From Scandinavium lactucae (lineage in GTDB: Bacteria; Pseudomonadota; Gammaproteobacteria; Enterobacterales; Enterobacteriaceae): a stretch of DNA of 64,000 nt. The DNA lies in contig NZ_JAWXRD010000004.1 of assembly GCF_033843265.1 (NCBI RefSeq), positions 106,772 through 170,771 of the forward strand, read 5' to 3'. Of the stretch, positions 44,688 to 53,479 are shown piece after piece. Within the stretch, counting starts at the first letter, position 1, and each line of letters begins with the position of its first letter. The position numbers and the translations under genes are program-made. The notes beneath the pieces are model-generated. The model had not been told where the DNA came from, did no database searches, and saw only the letters and a list, made by a program, of their open reading frames with translations.

Positions 44688-45780
44688 AATTGCCAGCATT
44701 AAGAAATCGTTTGGTCGCACCCAGGTGCTGAATGATATCTCCCTGGACATTCCGTCCGGGCAGATGGTGGCGCTGCTCGGGCCGTCCGGCTCCGGTAAAA
44801 CCACGCTGCTGCGGATTATCGCCGGACTGGAGCACCAGACCAGCGGCCAGATCCGCTTCCAGGGCACCGACGTTAGTCGTCTGCACGCCCGCGATCGTAA
44901 AGTCGGTTTTGTGTTCCAGCATTACGCCCTGTTCCGCCACATGACGGTGTTCGAGAATATCGCCTTTGGCCTGACGGTGTTGCCGCGTCGCGAGCGCCCG
45001 AACGCAGCGCAAATTAAAGCCAAAGTGACCCGGCTTCTGGAAATGGTCCAGTTGGCGCATCTGGCTGACCGCTACCCGGCCCAGCTTTCTGGCGGGCAGA
45101 AACAGCGTGTCGCGCTGGCGCGTGCGCTGGCGGTCGAGCCGCAAATTTTGCTGCTCGACGAACCCTTTGGCGCGCTGGATGCGCAGGTGCGTAAAGAGCT
45201 GCGCCGCTGGCTGCGACAGCTGCATGAAGAGCTGAAATTCACCAGCGTGTTCGTTACCCACGATCAGGAAGAGGCGATGGAAGTCGCGGATCGGGTGGTG
45301 GTGATGAGCCAGGGTAATATCGAACAGGTCGATGCCCCGGAGCAGGTATGGCGCGAACCGGCCACCCGTTTCGTGCTGGAGTTTATGGGTGAGGTGAATC
45401 GTCTGAAAGGCACCGTGCGCGGGGGGCAATTCCACGTTGGTGCGCACCGCTGGCCGCTGGGTTATACGCCTGCGCATCAAGGGCCGGTGGATCTGTTCTT
45501 GCGCCCGTGGGAAGTTGACGTCAGCCGTCGCACCAGCCTCGATTCGCCGCTGCCGGTGCAGGTACTGGAAGCCAGCCCGAAAGGTCATTACACCCAGTTA
45601 GTGGTTCAGCCGCTGGGCTGGTATGACGAAACGCTCACGGTGGTGATGCGCGGGGACGATGCCCCGCAGCGCGGCGAACGTCTGTTCGTCGGCCTGCAAC
45701 ATGCCCGCCTGTACTCTGGCAAAGAGCGGATTGAAAACCGAGAGGAAATTAATCCTCTGCTACTGGCCGAAACCGCCTGA
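44677..45780 (+). CDS. cysA: Sulfate/thiosulfate ABC ATPase CysA
   Basis: 367-residue ATPase from the ATG at 44677 (MSIEIASIKKSFGRTQVL); earlier frame codons overlap cysW. Walker A GPSGSGKTTLL (about 35-45), signature LSGGQKQR, Walker B LLLDEPFGALD and the H-loop FVTHDQEEAM are intact, with a C-terminal TOBE-type regulatory domain. In E. coli cysM follows directly; here a terminator and a 5-kb accessory cassette intervene. Confidence 0.97.
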   Translation: MSIEIASIKKSFGRTQVLNDISLDIPSGQMVALLGPSGSGKTTLLRIIAGLEHQTSGQIRFQGTDVSRLHARDRKVGFVFQHYALFRHMTVFENIAFGLTVLPRRERPNAAQIKAKVTRLLEMVQLAHLADRYPAQLSGGQKQRVALARALAVEPQILLLDEPFGALDAQVRKELRRWLRQLHEELKFTSVFVTHDQEEAMEVADRVVVMSQGNIEQVDAPEQVWREPATRFVLEFMGEVNRLKGTVRGGQFHVGAHRWPLGYTPAHQGPVDLFLRPWEVDVSRRTSLDSPLPVQVLEASPKGHYTQLVVQPLGWYDETLTVVMRGDDAPQRGERLFVGLQHARLYSGKERIENREEINPLLLAETA

Positions 45781-45805
45781 CGGTTTTCACGCAGATCACG
45801 GAGAG

Positions 45806-45832
45806 GGCCCATGGAAACATGGGCCTTTTTTT
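45806..45832 (+). terminator. Rho-independent terminator after cysA
   Basis: GGCCCATG/CATGGGCC arms with a GAAA loop are followed by seven T residues. It should end the cysPTWA message before the accessory cassette. Confidence 0.88.
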
Positions 45833-45964
45833 ATTTCGCTCAAACAAACAGGTTATTCGCACAGTAATGGCGAAAAATGGCGTGACCGTCACAGAGAGTT
45901 ACGCCTCAATGCCATCGGCGCATAATGACTTGTCACTCCTCTTACTGTTTAATGTTGACATGCC

Positions 45965-46882
45965 GTGACAAATATCAGTCTTACAAAGCGTAAGGATATT
46001 AACGTAATACGTGAGGTCATTTTGGTAGATATTAAACAATGCGAAGATTTTTTTCCCTCCGATGACCATGCGTTTTGCGTGTTTATGTTAAGCAATCAGG
46101 CGATGGCCGATCTGCACGGACATGAATTCGATGAACTGGTGATTGTACGCAGCGGTAGCGGGTTTCATATTGTTAACGATCATGCCGAAATGATCCGCCC
46201 CGGCGATTTCTTTTTCGTAACCGCCAATGATGTCCACTATTATGAAGCCACTAGTGAACTCTCATTGATTAATATTCTTATTCACCGCCAACGTGCGTTT
46301 CAATATATTAAAAACATCGAGCCACTGATTACATCGATCGCTGAAAAGACCCGTCCGTTTAATGACCGCTATCAGCCACTGACGCAACAGGCGCTTAATA
46401 GCATCATTACGCTGGCAGAAGGGATCAGCCGTCGGCGCGATGATGCGTTTGATCCGCTCTATTTTTCTGCCACCGAATCCGCTTTTTTGCAAATCCTGAC
46501 CCTGTTGTGCGAGGGGCAACGTGCCTGCAAAAACGCCGCCGTTGATGAGCGGCGCAAGATTTATTTACTCGATCATATTCGCCAGCACTACGCCCAGGAG
46601 ATTAACTGGAAAAGCGTGTGCGAGGAGGGCGGCATTGCGCTGCGCACGCTTTACCGTTTCTTCCGCGAAATGACCGGCAGTACGCCGGAAAAATTTCAGC
46701 AACTGTATCGTTTACTGAAGGCGCAGGAATTATTGCGCACCACCGATATCCCGGTCAGCCGAATTGCTTTGCTGTGCGGCTTTTTGAACCCACCTCGAAT
46801 GACCGAAGCCTATCGCCGATACTTTCAACACACCCCTTCGCAGGAGCGACAGTTAAGCACCTCAATTAAAGAAAAACCGTAA
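45965..46882 (+). CDS. AraC-family regulator, RhaR/RhaS-like
   Basis: Up to 305 residues. An N-terminal cupin domain (about 25-170; GHEFDELVIVRSGSGFHIVNDHAEMIRPGDFFFV resembles RhaR) is followed by two helix-turn-helix motifs (about 210-295; WKSVCEEGGIALRTLYRFFREMTG, and ISRIALLCGFLNPPRMTEAYRRYFQ). The GTG at 45965 has no good ribosome site; TTG at 46022, with GAGG five bases upstream, is a strong alternative giving 286 residues. It precedes the MFS permease and rhamnosidase genes and should control them in response to rhamnose or a rhamnoside, an inference. Confidence 0.88.
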   Translation: MTNISLTKRKDINVIREVILVDIKQCEDFFPSDDHAFCVFMLSNQAMADLHGHEFDELVIVRSGSGFHIVNDHAEMIRPGDFFFVTANDVHYYEATSELSLINILIHRQRAFQYIKNIEPLITSIAEKTRPFNDRYQPLTQQALNSIITLAEGISRRRDDAFDPLYFSATESAFLQILTLLCEGQRACKNAAVDERRKIYLLDHIRQHYAQEINWKSVCEEGGIALRTLYRFFREMTGSTPEKFQQLYRLLKAQELLRTTDIPVSRIALLCGFLNPPRMTEAYRRYFQHTPSQERQLSTSIKEKP

Positions 46883-46934
46883 TACGTTTTAACGGGCATA
46901 TTTATTCCACACCCTCGGCGGCTTTAATAATAAC

Positions 46935-46956
46935 TGCCCGGCCAAGTATTGCCCGG
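46935..46956 (+). promoter_or_regulatory. Direct repeat upstream of the MFS permease gene
   Basis: TGCCCGG occurs twice, 15 bases apart (start to start), in the 149-base gap between the AraC-type gene and the permease. AraC-family proteins bind direct repeats, so this may be an operator; the match is only 7 bases. Confidence 0.35.
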
Positions 46957-47031
46957 ATTCACCCGCTACACATTGAGTTTATTTGTCAGGAGTGGATTTA
47001 TTATTCTTACAACCTAGCTGGAGTATTTATT

Positions 47032-48333
47032 ATGCTCAATATTAAACAGCCCAATCCGTGGTACGTTGGTGTTGTTTCCGGCATGGCCTCGTATATTGAT
47101 TCAGCGGCGATTGTGTCTAATGGCACGGCGCTGGTGATTTATCAAAAGGCCATCGGAACCACCTCAACGGAAATTGGCATTCTGTCTGGCGTTTTGACGT
47201 TATGTATTGCTCTGGGTGCATTTACCGGCGGTCGTCTGGGCGATTGTTACGGCAGGCGTAACGTTTTTATTATCACCATGATAATGGTATTTATCGGCAC
47301 GCTGCTGCTGGCTTTTTCCGGCGGATTTTATTTATTGCTGCTGGGAACCGTCCTCGTCGGGCTGGCAACCGGGGCCGACCTTCCCGTCTCGCTGGCGACG
47401 ATATCGGAAGCGGCGAGTGATAAGAACCGCGGCAAAATTATCGGCCTGTCTAATTTGCTGTGGTTTGCCGGTATTTGTACCACCATGGCGATTTCGGCGC
47501 TGGTCGGCGGATGGGGCCGAACCGGGGCGCAAATCTTATATCTGCACGTCGGTTGCGTGGCGCTCATTCTGCTGGTACTGCGCTGGTCGTTGCCGGAATC
47601 GCCGATGTGGCTGACCGCGCATAAAGAACGCAAGGCCGGGCGATCCACCGTCCGGGCGCAAAAAACGTCGGTCAGGGATTTACTGCATGGGAAATACCTC
47701 TGGCCCTTTATCGCGCTGTGTCTGTTTTACATGTTTACCAATCTGGCTGCCAATACCGGCGGACAGTTCGGCTCTTATGTCGCAGTGAACGTGGTCGGTA
47801 TCACGGTCGAAAAAAATGCGCTGTGGAATCTGATAGCGATGCCGGTCGGCGTGCTATCAGGATTACTGTTTATGAAAATGGTGGATACCGAAAAACGTAT
47901 GCTGGTGTTCATCATCGGGGCCTGCTTCTTTGCTGGCGGCTTCTTCACCCCGGTTCTGCTGAATTTCTCCCCTGTCTCCTGGCTGTGTTTCTTGCTGTTC
48001 ACTGCGATTGGCAGCGGGATGGCGTTTGAAGGGATCATGAAAGTCTGGTCGCAGGAATCCTTCCCGACCATGCTGCGCGCCACCGCACAGGGGGCGATTG
48101 TCGGCCTTGCACGCCTGACCTGCGGCATCCTCGCCTTTGTCACGCCGGTGCTGCTCGATGCCGGGCCGGTGGTGCTGTATCTGTTGCTGTCTGGTCTGGT
48201 GGCCTCAGGCATGTTTATCGGCTGGCTGTGCTTCCATGGCAAGCGGCGCACCGAGTTCAGTAGTGAAGCGGAGATTGTGCTCGATAACGCCACCGCGAAT
48301 GTGTCGGTTGCTGCGCACACCACCACCCATTAA
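47032..48333 (+). CDS. MFS sugar transporter (rhamnoside-type context)
   Basis: 433-residue permease of the major facilitator superfamily with 12 hydrophobic segments. The MFS loop 2-3 motif is GGRLGDCYGRRNVFI (about 65-79). It belongs to the sugar-porter-like branch; substrate not determined. It lies between the AraC-type regulator and the rhamnosidase, so it is probably the importer of an intact rhamnoside. It is 27 bases before the rhamnosidase gene. Confidence 0.88.
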   Translation: MLNIKQPNPWYVGVVSGMASYIDSAAIVSNGTALVIYQKAIGTTSTEIGILSGVLTLCIALGAFTGGRLGDCYGRRNVFIITMIMVFIGTLLLAFSGGFYLLLLGTVLVGLATGADLPVSLATISEAASDKNRGKIIGLSNLLWFAGICTTMAISALVGGWGRTGAQILYLHVGCVALILLVLRWSLPESPMWLTAHKERKAGRSTVRAQKTSVRDLLHGKYLWPFIALCLFYMFTNLAANTGGQFGSYVAVNVVGITVEKNALWNLIAMPVGVLSGLLFMKMVDTEKRMLVFIIGACFFAGGFFTPVLLNFSPVSWLCFLLFTAIGSGMAFEGIMKVWSQESFPTMLRATAQGAIVGLARLTCGILAFVTPVLLDAGPVVLYLLLSGLVASGMFIGWLCFHGKRRTEFSSEAEIVLDNATANVSVAAHTTTH

Positions 48334-48360
48334 TTCTGAAATAAAGTGGAGTCAATGATT

Positions 48361-51042
48361 ATGCTGTCAGTCAGTCAAATAATGTTGAATGGAGAGCCGT
48401 GCCTGATGGGGGTGGATGCGCTACCCCTGGTGGGCTGGAAAATCGAAAGTGATAACCACAATGTGCTCCAGCGTGCGTGGCATCTCCAGTGCAGTACCAG
48501 AGCAGACTTTTCGTCACTGATTTTTGACAGTGGCGAAGTCGTGAGCGAGCAGTCCAACAATATTGAGTTGGGCGATGCGGTACTTTCGCCGTCGACCCGT
48601 TACTACCTGCGGGTGCGCGTCACCGACAATTACGGGGAACGTAGTGCCTGGAGCCCGTCGGCGGCATTTGTTACTGGCATGCTTGGTACTCCGTGGCAGG
48701 GCGCGTTTATCTCTGCGGAATCGCCGAGTGACAAAGCCGAGTCGAAAGTGACGCTGCTGCGCAAAGCCTTTGCCCTGTCACCGCACAAAGCGATTACCGC
48801 CGCGTGGGTTCATGCCACGGCGCTGGGTATCTATCAGCTGTTTCTCAACGGCGAGCGCGTGGGTAACGATGAGCTAACCCCGGGCTGGACCAGCTATCGC
48901 CATCATCTGCTGTACCAAACCTATGATGTCACCGGGTTGCTGGCGCAGGGCGAAAACGTGATAGGCGCAGAGCTGGGCGCAGGTTGGTTTAAAGGCGATA
49001 TGGGCTTTGCCCGCCACCGCAACTACTACGGAGAACAGACCGCGCTGCTGTGCCAGTTGGTGGTGCAGTATGAGGACGGCACCCAACAGGTGCTGGCATC
49101 GGACAACAGCTGGCGCGGGAGTGATTCTGCCTGTGCGTTTGCGGAAATTTATGATGGCGAGCGCTTCGACGCCCGACGGGTGCAGCAGGGCTGGAATCGG
49201 CCAGGCTTTAACGAGGCATCATGGCGAGCGGTTAACCGCGTCGATTGGGATAAGCACACCCTGACCGCACAGGGAGCGGGCACCGTCCAGCAAATCGAAC
49301 GTCTGCCCGCTACAGCGCTAATCGTCACCCCACAGGGCGATAAGGTGCTCGACTTCGGTCAGAACATGAGCGGTTGGGTTGAATTTCGGTTGCGTGGCCA
49401 GGCCGGGGACAAAGTGGTATTGCGCCATTTCGAAACGCTGGATGCCAACGGCAACGTCTATCTCAACAACCTGCGCACCGCCCAACAGACCATCGAGTAT
49501 CACTTAAGCGGGGAGGGGGAGGAAGTATGGCACCCGCGCTTTAGCTGGCAGGGTTTCCGCTATGTGAAGGTCGAGGCGTTTCCCGGTGAGCTGAGTCTGA
49601 ATCACTTTAGCGCGATTGTGATTCATTCCGCGATGGCACCGACCGGGCAGTTTTCCTGCTCAAATCCCGACCTTAATCAGTTGCATCACAACATTTTGTG
49701 GGGGCTGAAAAGTAACTTTGTTGACGTGCCGACCGATTGCCCGCAGCGTGATGAACGCCTGGGCTGGACCGGCGATGCGCAGATTTTCTGTCGTACCGCC
49801 AGCTACCTGATGCAAACCCAGACCTTCTTTGCGAAATGGCTGGCTGACCTCAAATACGATCAAACCCCGGAAGGCGGTGTCCCGCACGTGATCCCCGATA
49901 TCCTTACCGGTCACTGCGACCAGGATAAGTTTCTGGCACAAGGAGGGACACATTCGGCCACGGGCTGGGCGGATGCGGCAGTGGTTAATCCGTGGACCAT
50001 GTACCTGATGTACGGCGATAAGCGGGTGCTGGAAAACCAGTATGCGAGTATGAAAAGCTGGGTCGATTTTATGCAGGCACATGCGGATAACGACATCTGG
50101 CGCTATAAGCTCCAGTTCGGTGACTGGGTAGCGCTGGATGCGGAGGAGGGCAGCTATTTTGGTGCTACGCCGGAAGACTTGATCTGCACCGCCTGGTACG
50201 CCCATTCGACGCTGCTGTTGGCGAAAACCGCCCAGGTGCTGGGGCATACTGAGGATTACGACTATTACCACGCACTGCAGGCGCGGATTGTGGCCCGCTT
50301 CCGCGAACGCTTTTTTACCGCCGATGGCGAAATGACGGCGCGTACCCAGACGGCGCATATCCTTGCCCTGTGTTTCAATCTGGTGCCTGACATCTGGCGC
50401 GAGCGCACTGTCGATACGCTGGTGGAACTGCTGCACGAGCACGGCGGGCATCTGGTGACCGGTTTTCTCGGAACGCCGTATTTCTGCCATGCGTTGAGCC
50501 AGAACCAGCATCCGAAAGAGGCCTGGGCCTTACTTCTCAAAGAGGATTTCCCGTCATGGCTGTACCAGGTCAAGGCCGGAGCGACCACTGTCTGGGAGCA
50601 CTGGGACGGCATTAAGCCGGATGGCTCGATGTGGAGTCCGGATATGAACTCGTTCAACCATTACGCCTATGGCGCAGTTGGCGAATGGCTGTATCGTAGC
50701 GTGGCAGGTATTGAGGCAGACGAAACGGCACCAGGATTTAAACACGTCGTGATTACCCCGCTGCCCGGCGGCGGCTTGAGCTGGATGAACGCGCGCTATC
50801 GCTCGATTTATGGCGACATCGAGGTGAAATGGCAGGCGCAACAGGGGCGTGTGGTGCTGACGTTCAGCATTCCGGCGAACACGACCGCGACCGTAAAACT
50901 GCCGGGTGCGAAAGAAGTGATAGCCTGCGGCGAACTTAAATTTGTTTGCGTCGGGGAGCAATGGTCTGCGCGTTGCGGATCGGGGGAATACCGGATTGAG
51001 TATTTGCCTGATGAATCGGTAGACCTGACTTACACAGACTGA
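48361..51042 (+). CDS. GH78 alpha-L-rhamnosidase, cytoplasmic
   Basis: 893 residues from the ATG at 48361 (GGAG nine bases upstream; an ATG at 48355 is possible). No signal peptide: the N-terminus LSVSQIMLNGEPCLMG is soluble. GH78 architecture is complete: N-terminal beta-domains (about 1-330), an (alpha/alpha)6 catalytic barrel with the acidic cluster DCPQRDERLGWTGDAQ at 459-474, and E746 in TTVWEHWDG as the likely general base; a C-terminal beta-sandwich ends it. It releases L-rhamnose from plant glycosides or polysaccharide fragments. A hairpin terminator follows, just before cysM. Confidence 0.93.
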   Translation: MLSVSQIMLNGEPCLMGVDALPLVGWKIESDNHNVLQRAWHLQCSTRADFSSLIFDSGEVVSEQSNNIELGDAVLSPSTRYYLRVRVTDNYGERSAWSPSAAFVTGMLGTPWQGAFISAESPSDKAESKVTLLRKAFALSPHKAITAAWVHATALGIYQLFLNGERVGNDELTPGWTSYRHHLLYQTYDVTGLLAQGENVIGAELGAGWFKGDMGFARHRNYYGEQTALLCQLVVQYEDGTQQVLASDNSWRGSDSACAFAEIYDGERFDARRVQQGWNRPGFNEASWRAVNRVDWDKHTLTAQGAGTVQQIERLPATALIVTPQGDKVLDFGQNMSGWVEFRLRGQAGDKVVLRHFETLDANGNVYLNNLRTAQQTIEYHLSGEGEEVWHPRFSWQGFRYVKVEAFPGELSLNHFSAIVIHSAMAPTGQFSCSNPDLNQLHHNILWGLKSNFVDVPTDCPQRDERLGWTGDAQIFCRTASYLMQTQTFFAKWLADLKYDQTPEGGVPHVIPDILTGHCDQDKFLAQGGTHSATGWADAAVVNPWTMYLMYGDKRVLENQYASMKSWVDFMQAHADNDIWRYKLQFGDWVALDAEEGSYFGATPEDLICTAWYAHSTLLLAKTAQVLGHTEDYDYYHALQARIVARFRERFFTADGEMTARTQTAHILALCFNLVPDIWRERTVDTLVELLHEHGGHLVTGFLGTPYFCHALSQNQHPKEAWALLLKEDFPSWLYQVKAGATTVWEHWDGIKPDGSMWSPDMNSFNHYAYGAVGEWLYRSVAGIEADETAPGFKHVVITPLPGGGLSWMNARYRSIYGDIEVKWQAQQGRVVLTFSIPANTTATVKLPGAKEVIACGELKFVCVGEQWSARCGSGEYRIEYLPDESVDLTYTD

Positions 51043-51066
51043 TAGCTTAACGTTATCACACTGAGC

Positions 51067-51090
51067 AAGCGGCCCGCGTGGCCGCTTTTT
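51067..51090 (+). terminator. Rho-independent terminator after the rhamnosidase gene
   Basis: AAGCGGCC/GGCCGCTT arms with a 5-base loop are followed by a T run. Only 22 bases separate it from the cysM start. Confidence 0.82.
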
Positions 51091-51112
51091 CTATGAAAGT
51101 CTGGACCGGAAC

Positions 51113-52024
51113 GTGAACACATTAGAACAAACCATCGGCAACACACCGTTAGTCAAACTACAGCGTATGGGGCCGGATAACGGCAGCGAAATTTGGGTCA
51201 AGCTGGAAGGCAATAATCCTGCGGGGTCGGTGAAAGACCGGGCCGCGCTGTCGATGATTGTGCAGGCGGAAAAACGCGGCGAAATCAAACCGGGCGATGT
51301 GCTGATTGAAGCCACCAGTGGCAATACCGGCATCGCGCTGGCGATGATAGCCGCGTTGAAAGGCTATCGCATGAAGCTGCTGATGCCTGACAACATGAGC
51401 CAGGAACGCCGCGCCGCAATGCGGGCGTATGGCGCGGAACTGATCCTGGTCAGCAAAGAACAGGGCATGGAAGGTGCCCGTGATTTGGCGCTGGAAATGG
51501 CCGATCGCGGGGAAGGTAAACTGCTCGATCAGTTTAATAATCCTGATAATCCTTACGCCCATTACAGCACCACCGGGCCGGAAATCTGGCAGCAGACTAA
51601 CCAACGGATCACCCATTTTGTCTCCAGCATGGGCACCACCGGGACGATTACCGGCGTGTCGCGCTTTCTGCGTGAGCAGGCGAAAAAGGTGTCAATCGTC
51701 GGCTTGCAGCCGGAAGAGGGCAGCAGCATCCCGGGCATTCGCCGCTGGCCTGCGGCCTATATGCCAGGCATTTTTAATGCCTCTCTGGTGGATGAGGTCA
51801 TGGATATTCATCAGCGGGACGCGGAAAATACCATGCGTGAACTGGCGGTGCGGGAAGGCATTTTCTGCGGCGTGAGTTCTGGTGGTGCCGTCGCCGGTGC
51901 GCTACGGGTGGCGAGAGCTAATCCGGAGGCCGTGGTGGTGGCGATTATCTGCGATCGCGGCGATCGTTATTTGTCGACCGGCGTGTTTGGAGAAGAGAGT
52001 TACAGTCAGGGGGCGGGGATTTAA
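51113..52024 (+). CDS. cysM: Cysteine synthase B
   Basis: 303-residue PLP enzyme making cysteine, or S-sulfocysteine from thiosulfate, from O-acetylserine. K41 in NPAGSVKDRAAL binds PLP; TSGNTGIALA is the phosphate-binding-like loop, SSMGTTGTITG the cofactor cradle. The start is GTG, as in E. coli, and length is identical. It is cut off from cysA by the rhamnoside cassette and lies right after that cassette's terminator, so its own transcription source is unclear. Confidence 0.97.
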   Translation: MNTLEQTIGNTPLVKLQRMGPDNGSEIWVKLEGNNPAGSVKDRAALSMIVQAEKRGEIKPGDVLIEATSGNTGIALAMIAALKGYRMKLLMPDNMSQERRAAMRAYGAELILVSKEQGMEGARDLALEMADRGEGKLLDQFNNPDNPYAHYSTTGPEIWQQTNQRITHFVSSMGTTGTITGVSRFLREQAKKVSIVGLQPEEGSSIPGIRRWPAAYMPGIFNASLVDEVMDIHQRDAENTMRELAVREGIFCGVSSGGAVAGALRVARANPEAVVVAIICDRGDRYLSTGVFGEESYSQGAGI

Positions 52025-52029
52025 CGGTC

Positions 52030-52866
52030 ATGGAGATGATTCTTTTCCGGGATAAAACCCGGGCGCAACAGGCCGATATTGTGGCCGTGCAGTCTCAGGT
52101 GGTTTACGGCAGCGTCGGTAACAGCGTGGCGGTGCCGAATATTAAGCAGCATAACCTCAATGTGCTGGCGGTGCCGACGGTGCTGTTCAGCAATACGCCA
52201 CATTACGACACCTTCTATGGAGGGGTTATTCCGGATGAGTGGTTCAGTGGCTATCTGCGTGCGCTCGAAGAGCGTGATGCGCTGCGCGAGCTTAAAGCAG
52301 TCACCACTGGCTATATGGGCAGCGCCAGCCAGATTGCCATTCTGGCGCAGTGGCTGAAGGCGATGCGGGAAAAACATCCGCAGATGATGATTCTGGTGGA
52401 CCCGGTGATTGGCGACACCGACAGTGGCGTTTACGTAAAACCGGAAATCCCGGCGGCCTATTGCGAACATCTTCTGCCGCTGGCGCAGGGTATTACGCCG
52501 AATGTGTTTGAGCTGGGTGTGCTCAGTGGTAAGCCGTGCGACACGCTGGATAACGCGATTATCGCGGCGAAAAGTTTGCTTTCGGACACCCTAAAGTGGG
52601 TGGCGATCACCAGTGCGCCGGTGGCGGATGACAATGACATTCATGTAGTGCTGGTGACGAAAGAGAGTGTGGATGTCAGCGGCTGGCCCCGCGTGGCGAC
52701 CGATTTAAAAGGTACTGGTGACCTGTTCTGTTCTGAACTGATAAGCGGTGTGGTGCAGGGGAAAACCTTGGCGGATTGCGTACATGCGGCCGGAAACCGA
52801 GTGGTCGAGGTGATGCGTTATACGCTGGAAAAAGGCTACGATGAGCTGATTCTGCCACCACGATAA
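52030..52866 (+). CDS. pdxK: Pyridoxine/pyridoxal/pyridoxamine kinase
   Basis: 278-residue ribokinase-type kinase phosphorylating B6 vitamers, in the salvage route to PLP. DIVAVQSQVVYGSVGNS and VPTVLFSNTPHYDTFYGG match PdxK; the ATP/anion-hole motif is DLKGTGDLFCSELISG with catalytic Asp (near residue 231). It starts 5 bases after cysM, so the two are co-transcribed. The C-terminus is about five residues shorter than E. coli PdxK. Confidence 0.96.
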   Translation: MEMILFRDKTRAQQADIVAVQSQVVYGSVGNSVAVPNIKQHNLNVLAVPTVLFSNTPHYDTFYGGVIPDEWFSGYLRALEERDALRELKAVTTGYMGSASQIAILAQWLKAMREKHPQMMILVDPVIGDTDSGVYVKPEIPAAYCEHLLPLAQGITPNVFELGVLSGKPCDTLDNAIIAAKSLLSDTLKWVAITSAPVADDNDIHVVLVTKESVDVSGWPRVATDLKGTGDLFCSELISGVVQGKTLADCVHAAGNRVVEVMRYTLEKGYDELILPPR

Positions 52867-52885
52867 CGGTGAACCACAGAAACAA

Positions 52886-52909
52886 AAATGGCGCCCGAGG
52901 GCGCCATTT
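52886..52909 (-). terminator. Rho-independent terminator of ptsHI-crr (bidirectional)
   Basis: AAATGGCGCCC and GGGCGCCATTT form an 11-base-arm hairpin; A/T tracts on both sides permit use by crr (minus) and pdxK (plus). Confidence 0.85.
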
Positions 52910-52929
52910 GTCTATCCGAGCGGCATCAA

Positions 52930-53439
52930 TTACTTCTTGATGCGGATAACCGGAGTTTCACCGACGGTCACGCTACCGGACAGTTTGATCAGCTCTTTGA
53001 TCTCGTCCATGTTGGAGATAACAACCGGAGTCAGGGTAGACTTGGCTTTCTCTTCCAGCAGGGCCAGATCGAACTCGATCACCGGATCGCCAACTTTAAC
53101 GCGCTGGCCTTCTTCCGCGATACGTTTGAAACCTTCGCCTTTCAGTTCAACGGTATCGATACCGAAGTGAACGAACAACTCAATACCACTGTCGGACTCG
53201 ATTGAGAACGCGTGGTTGGTTTCAAAGATTTTACCGATGGTACCGTCTACCGGCGCAACCATTTTGTTGCCGGTCGGTTTGATAGCAATGCCATCGCCCA
53301 CGATTTTCTCAGCAAAAACAACATCCGGCACGTCTTCGATGTTGACGATCTCGCCAGAGAGCGGAGCAACAATCTCAATAGTTCCGGTGTCTTTCTTATC
53401 ATCAGAAACCAGAGATTTCAGTTTATCGAACAAACCCAT
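52930..53439 (-). CDS. crr: PTS glucose-specific IIA component
   Basis: 169-residue cytosolic phosphocarrier and regulator of carbon catabolite control and inducer exclusion. The phosphorylated His is H91 in LFVHFGIDT and the partner is H76 in NHAFSI (numbered with Met). Length equals E. coli IIA-Glc. It is the last gene of ptsHI-crr, 40 bases after ptsI. Confidence 0.98.
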   Translation of the reverse strand: MGLFDKLKSLVSDDKKDTGTIEIVAPLSGEIVNIEDVPDVVFAEKIVGDGIAIKPTGNKMVAPVDGTIGKIFETNHAFSIESDSGIELFVHFGIDTVELKGEGFKRIAEEGQRVKVGDPVIEFDLALLEEKAKSTLTPVVISNMDEIKELIKLSGSVTVGETPVIRIKK

Positions 53440-53479
53440 GATCTTCTCCTAAGCAGTAATTTGGGCCGCATCTCGTGGA

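Noticed and set aside
44596..45588. A 330-codon open frame opposite cysA
   Set aside because: Shadow of the conserved ATPase gene.
45882..45892. A CRP site before the AraC-type gene (GTGAC-C-GTCAC)
   Set aside because: The palindrome has only a 1-base centre, not the CRP spacing of six.
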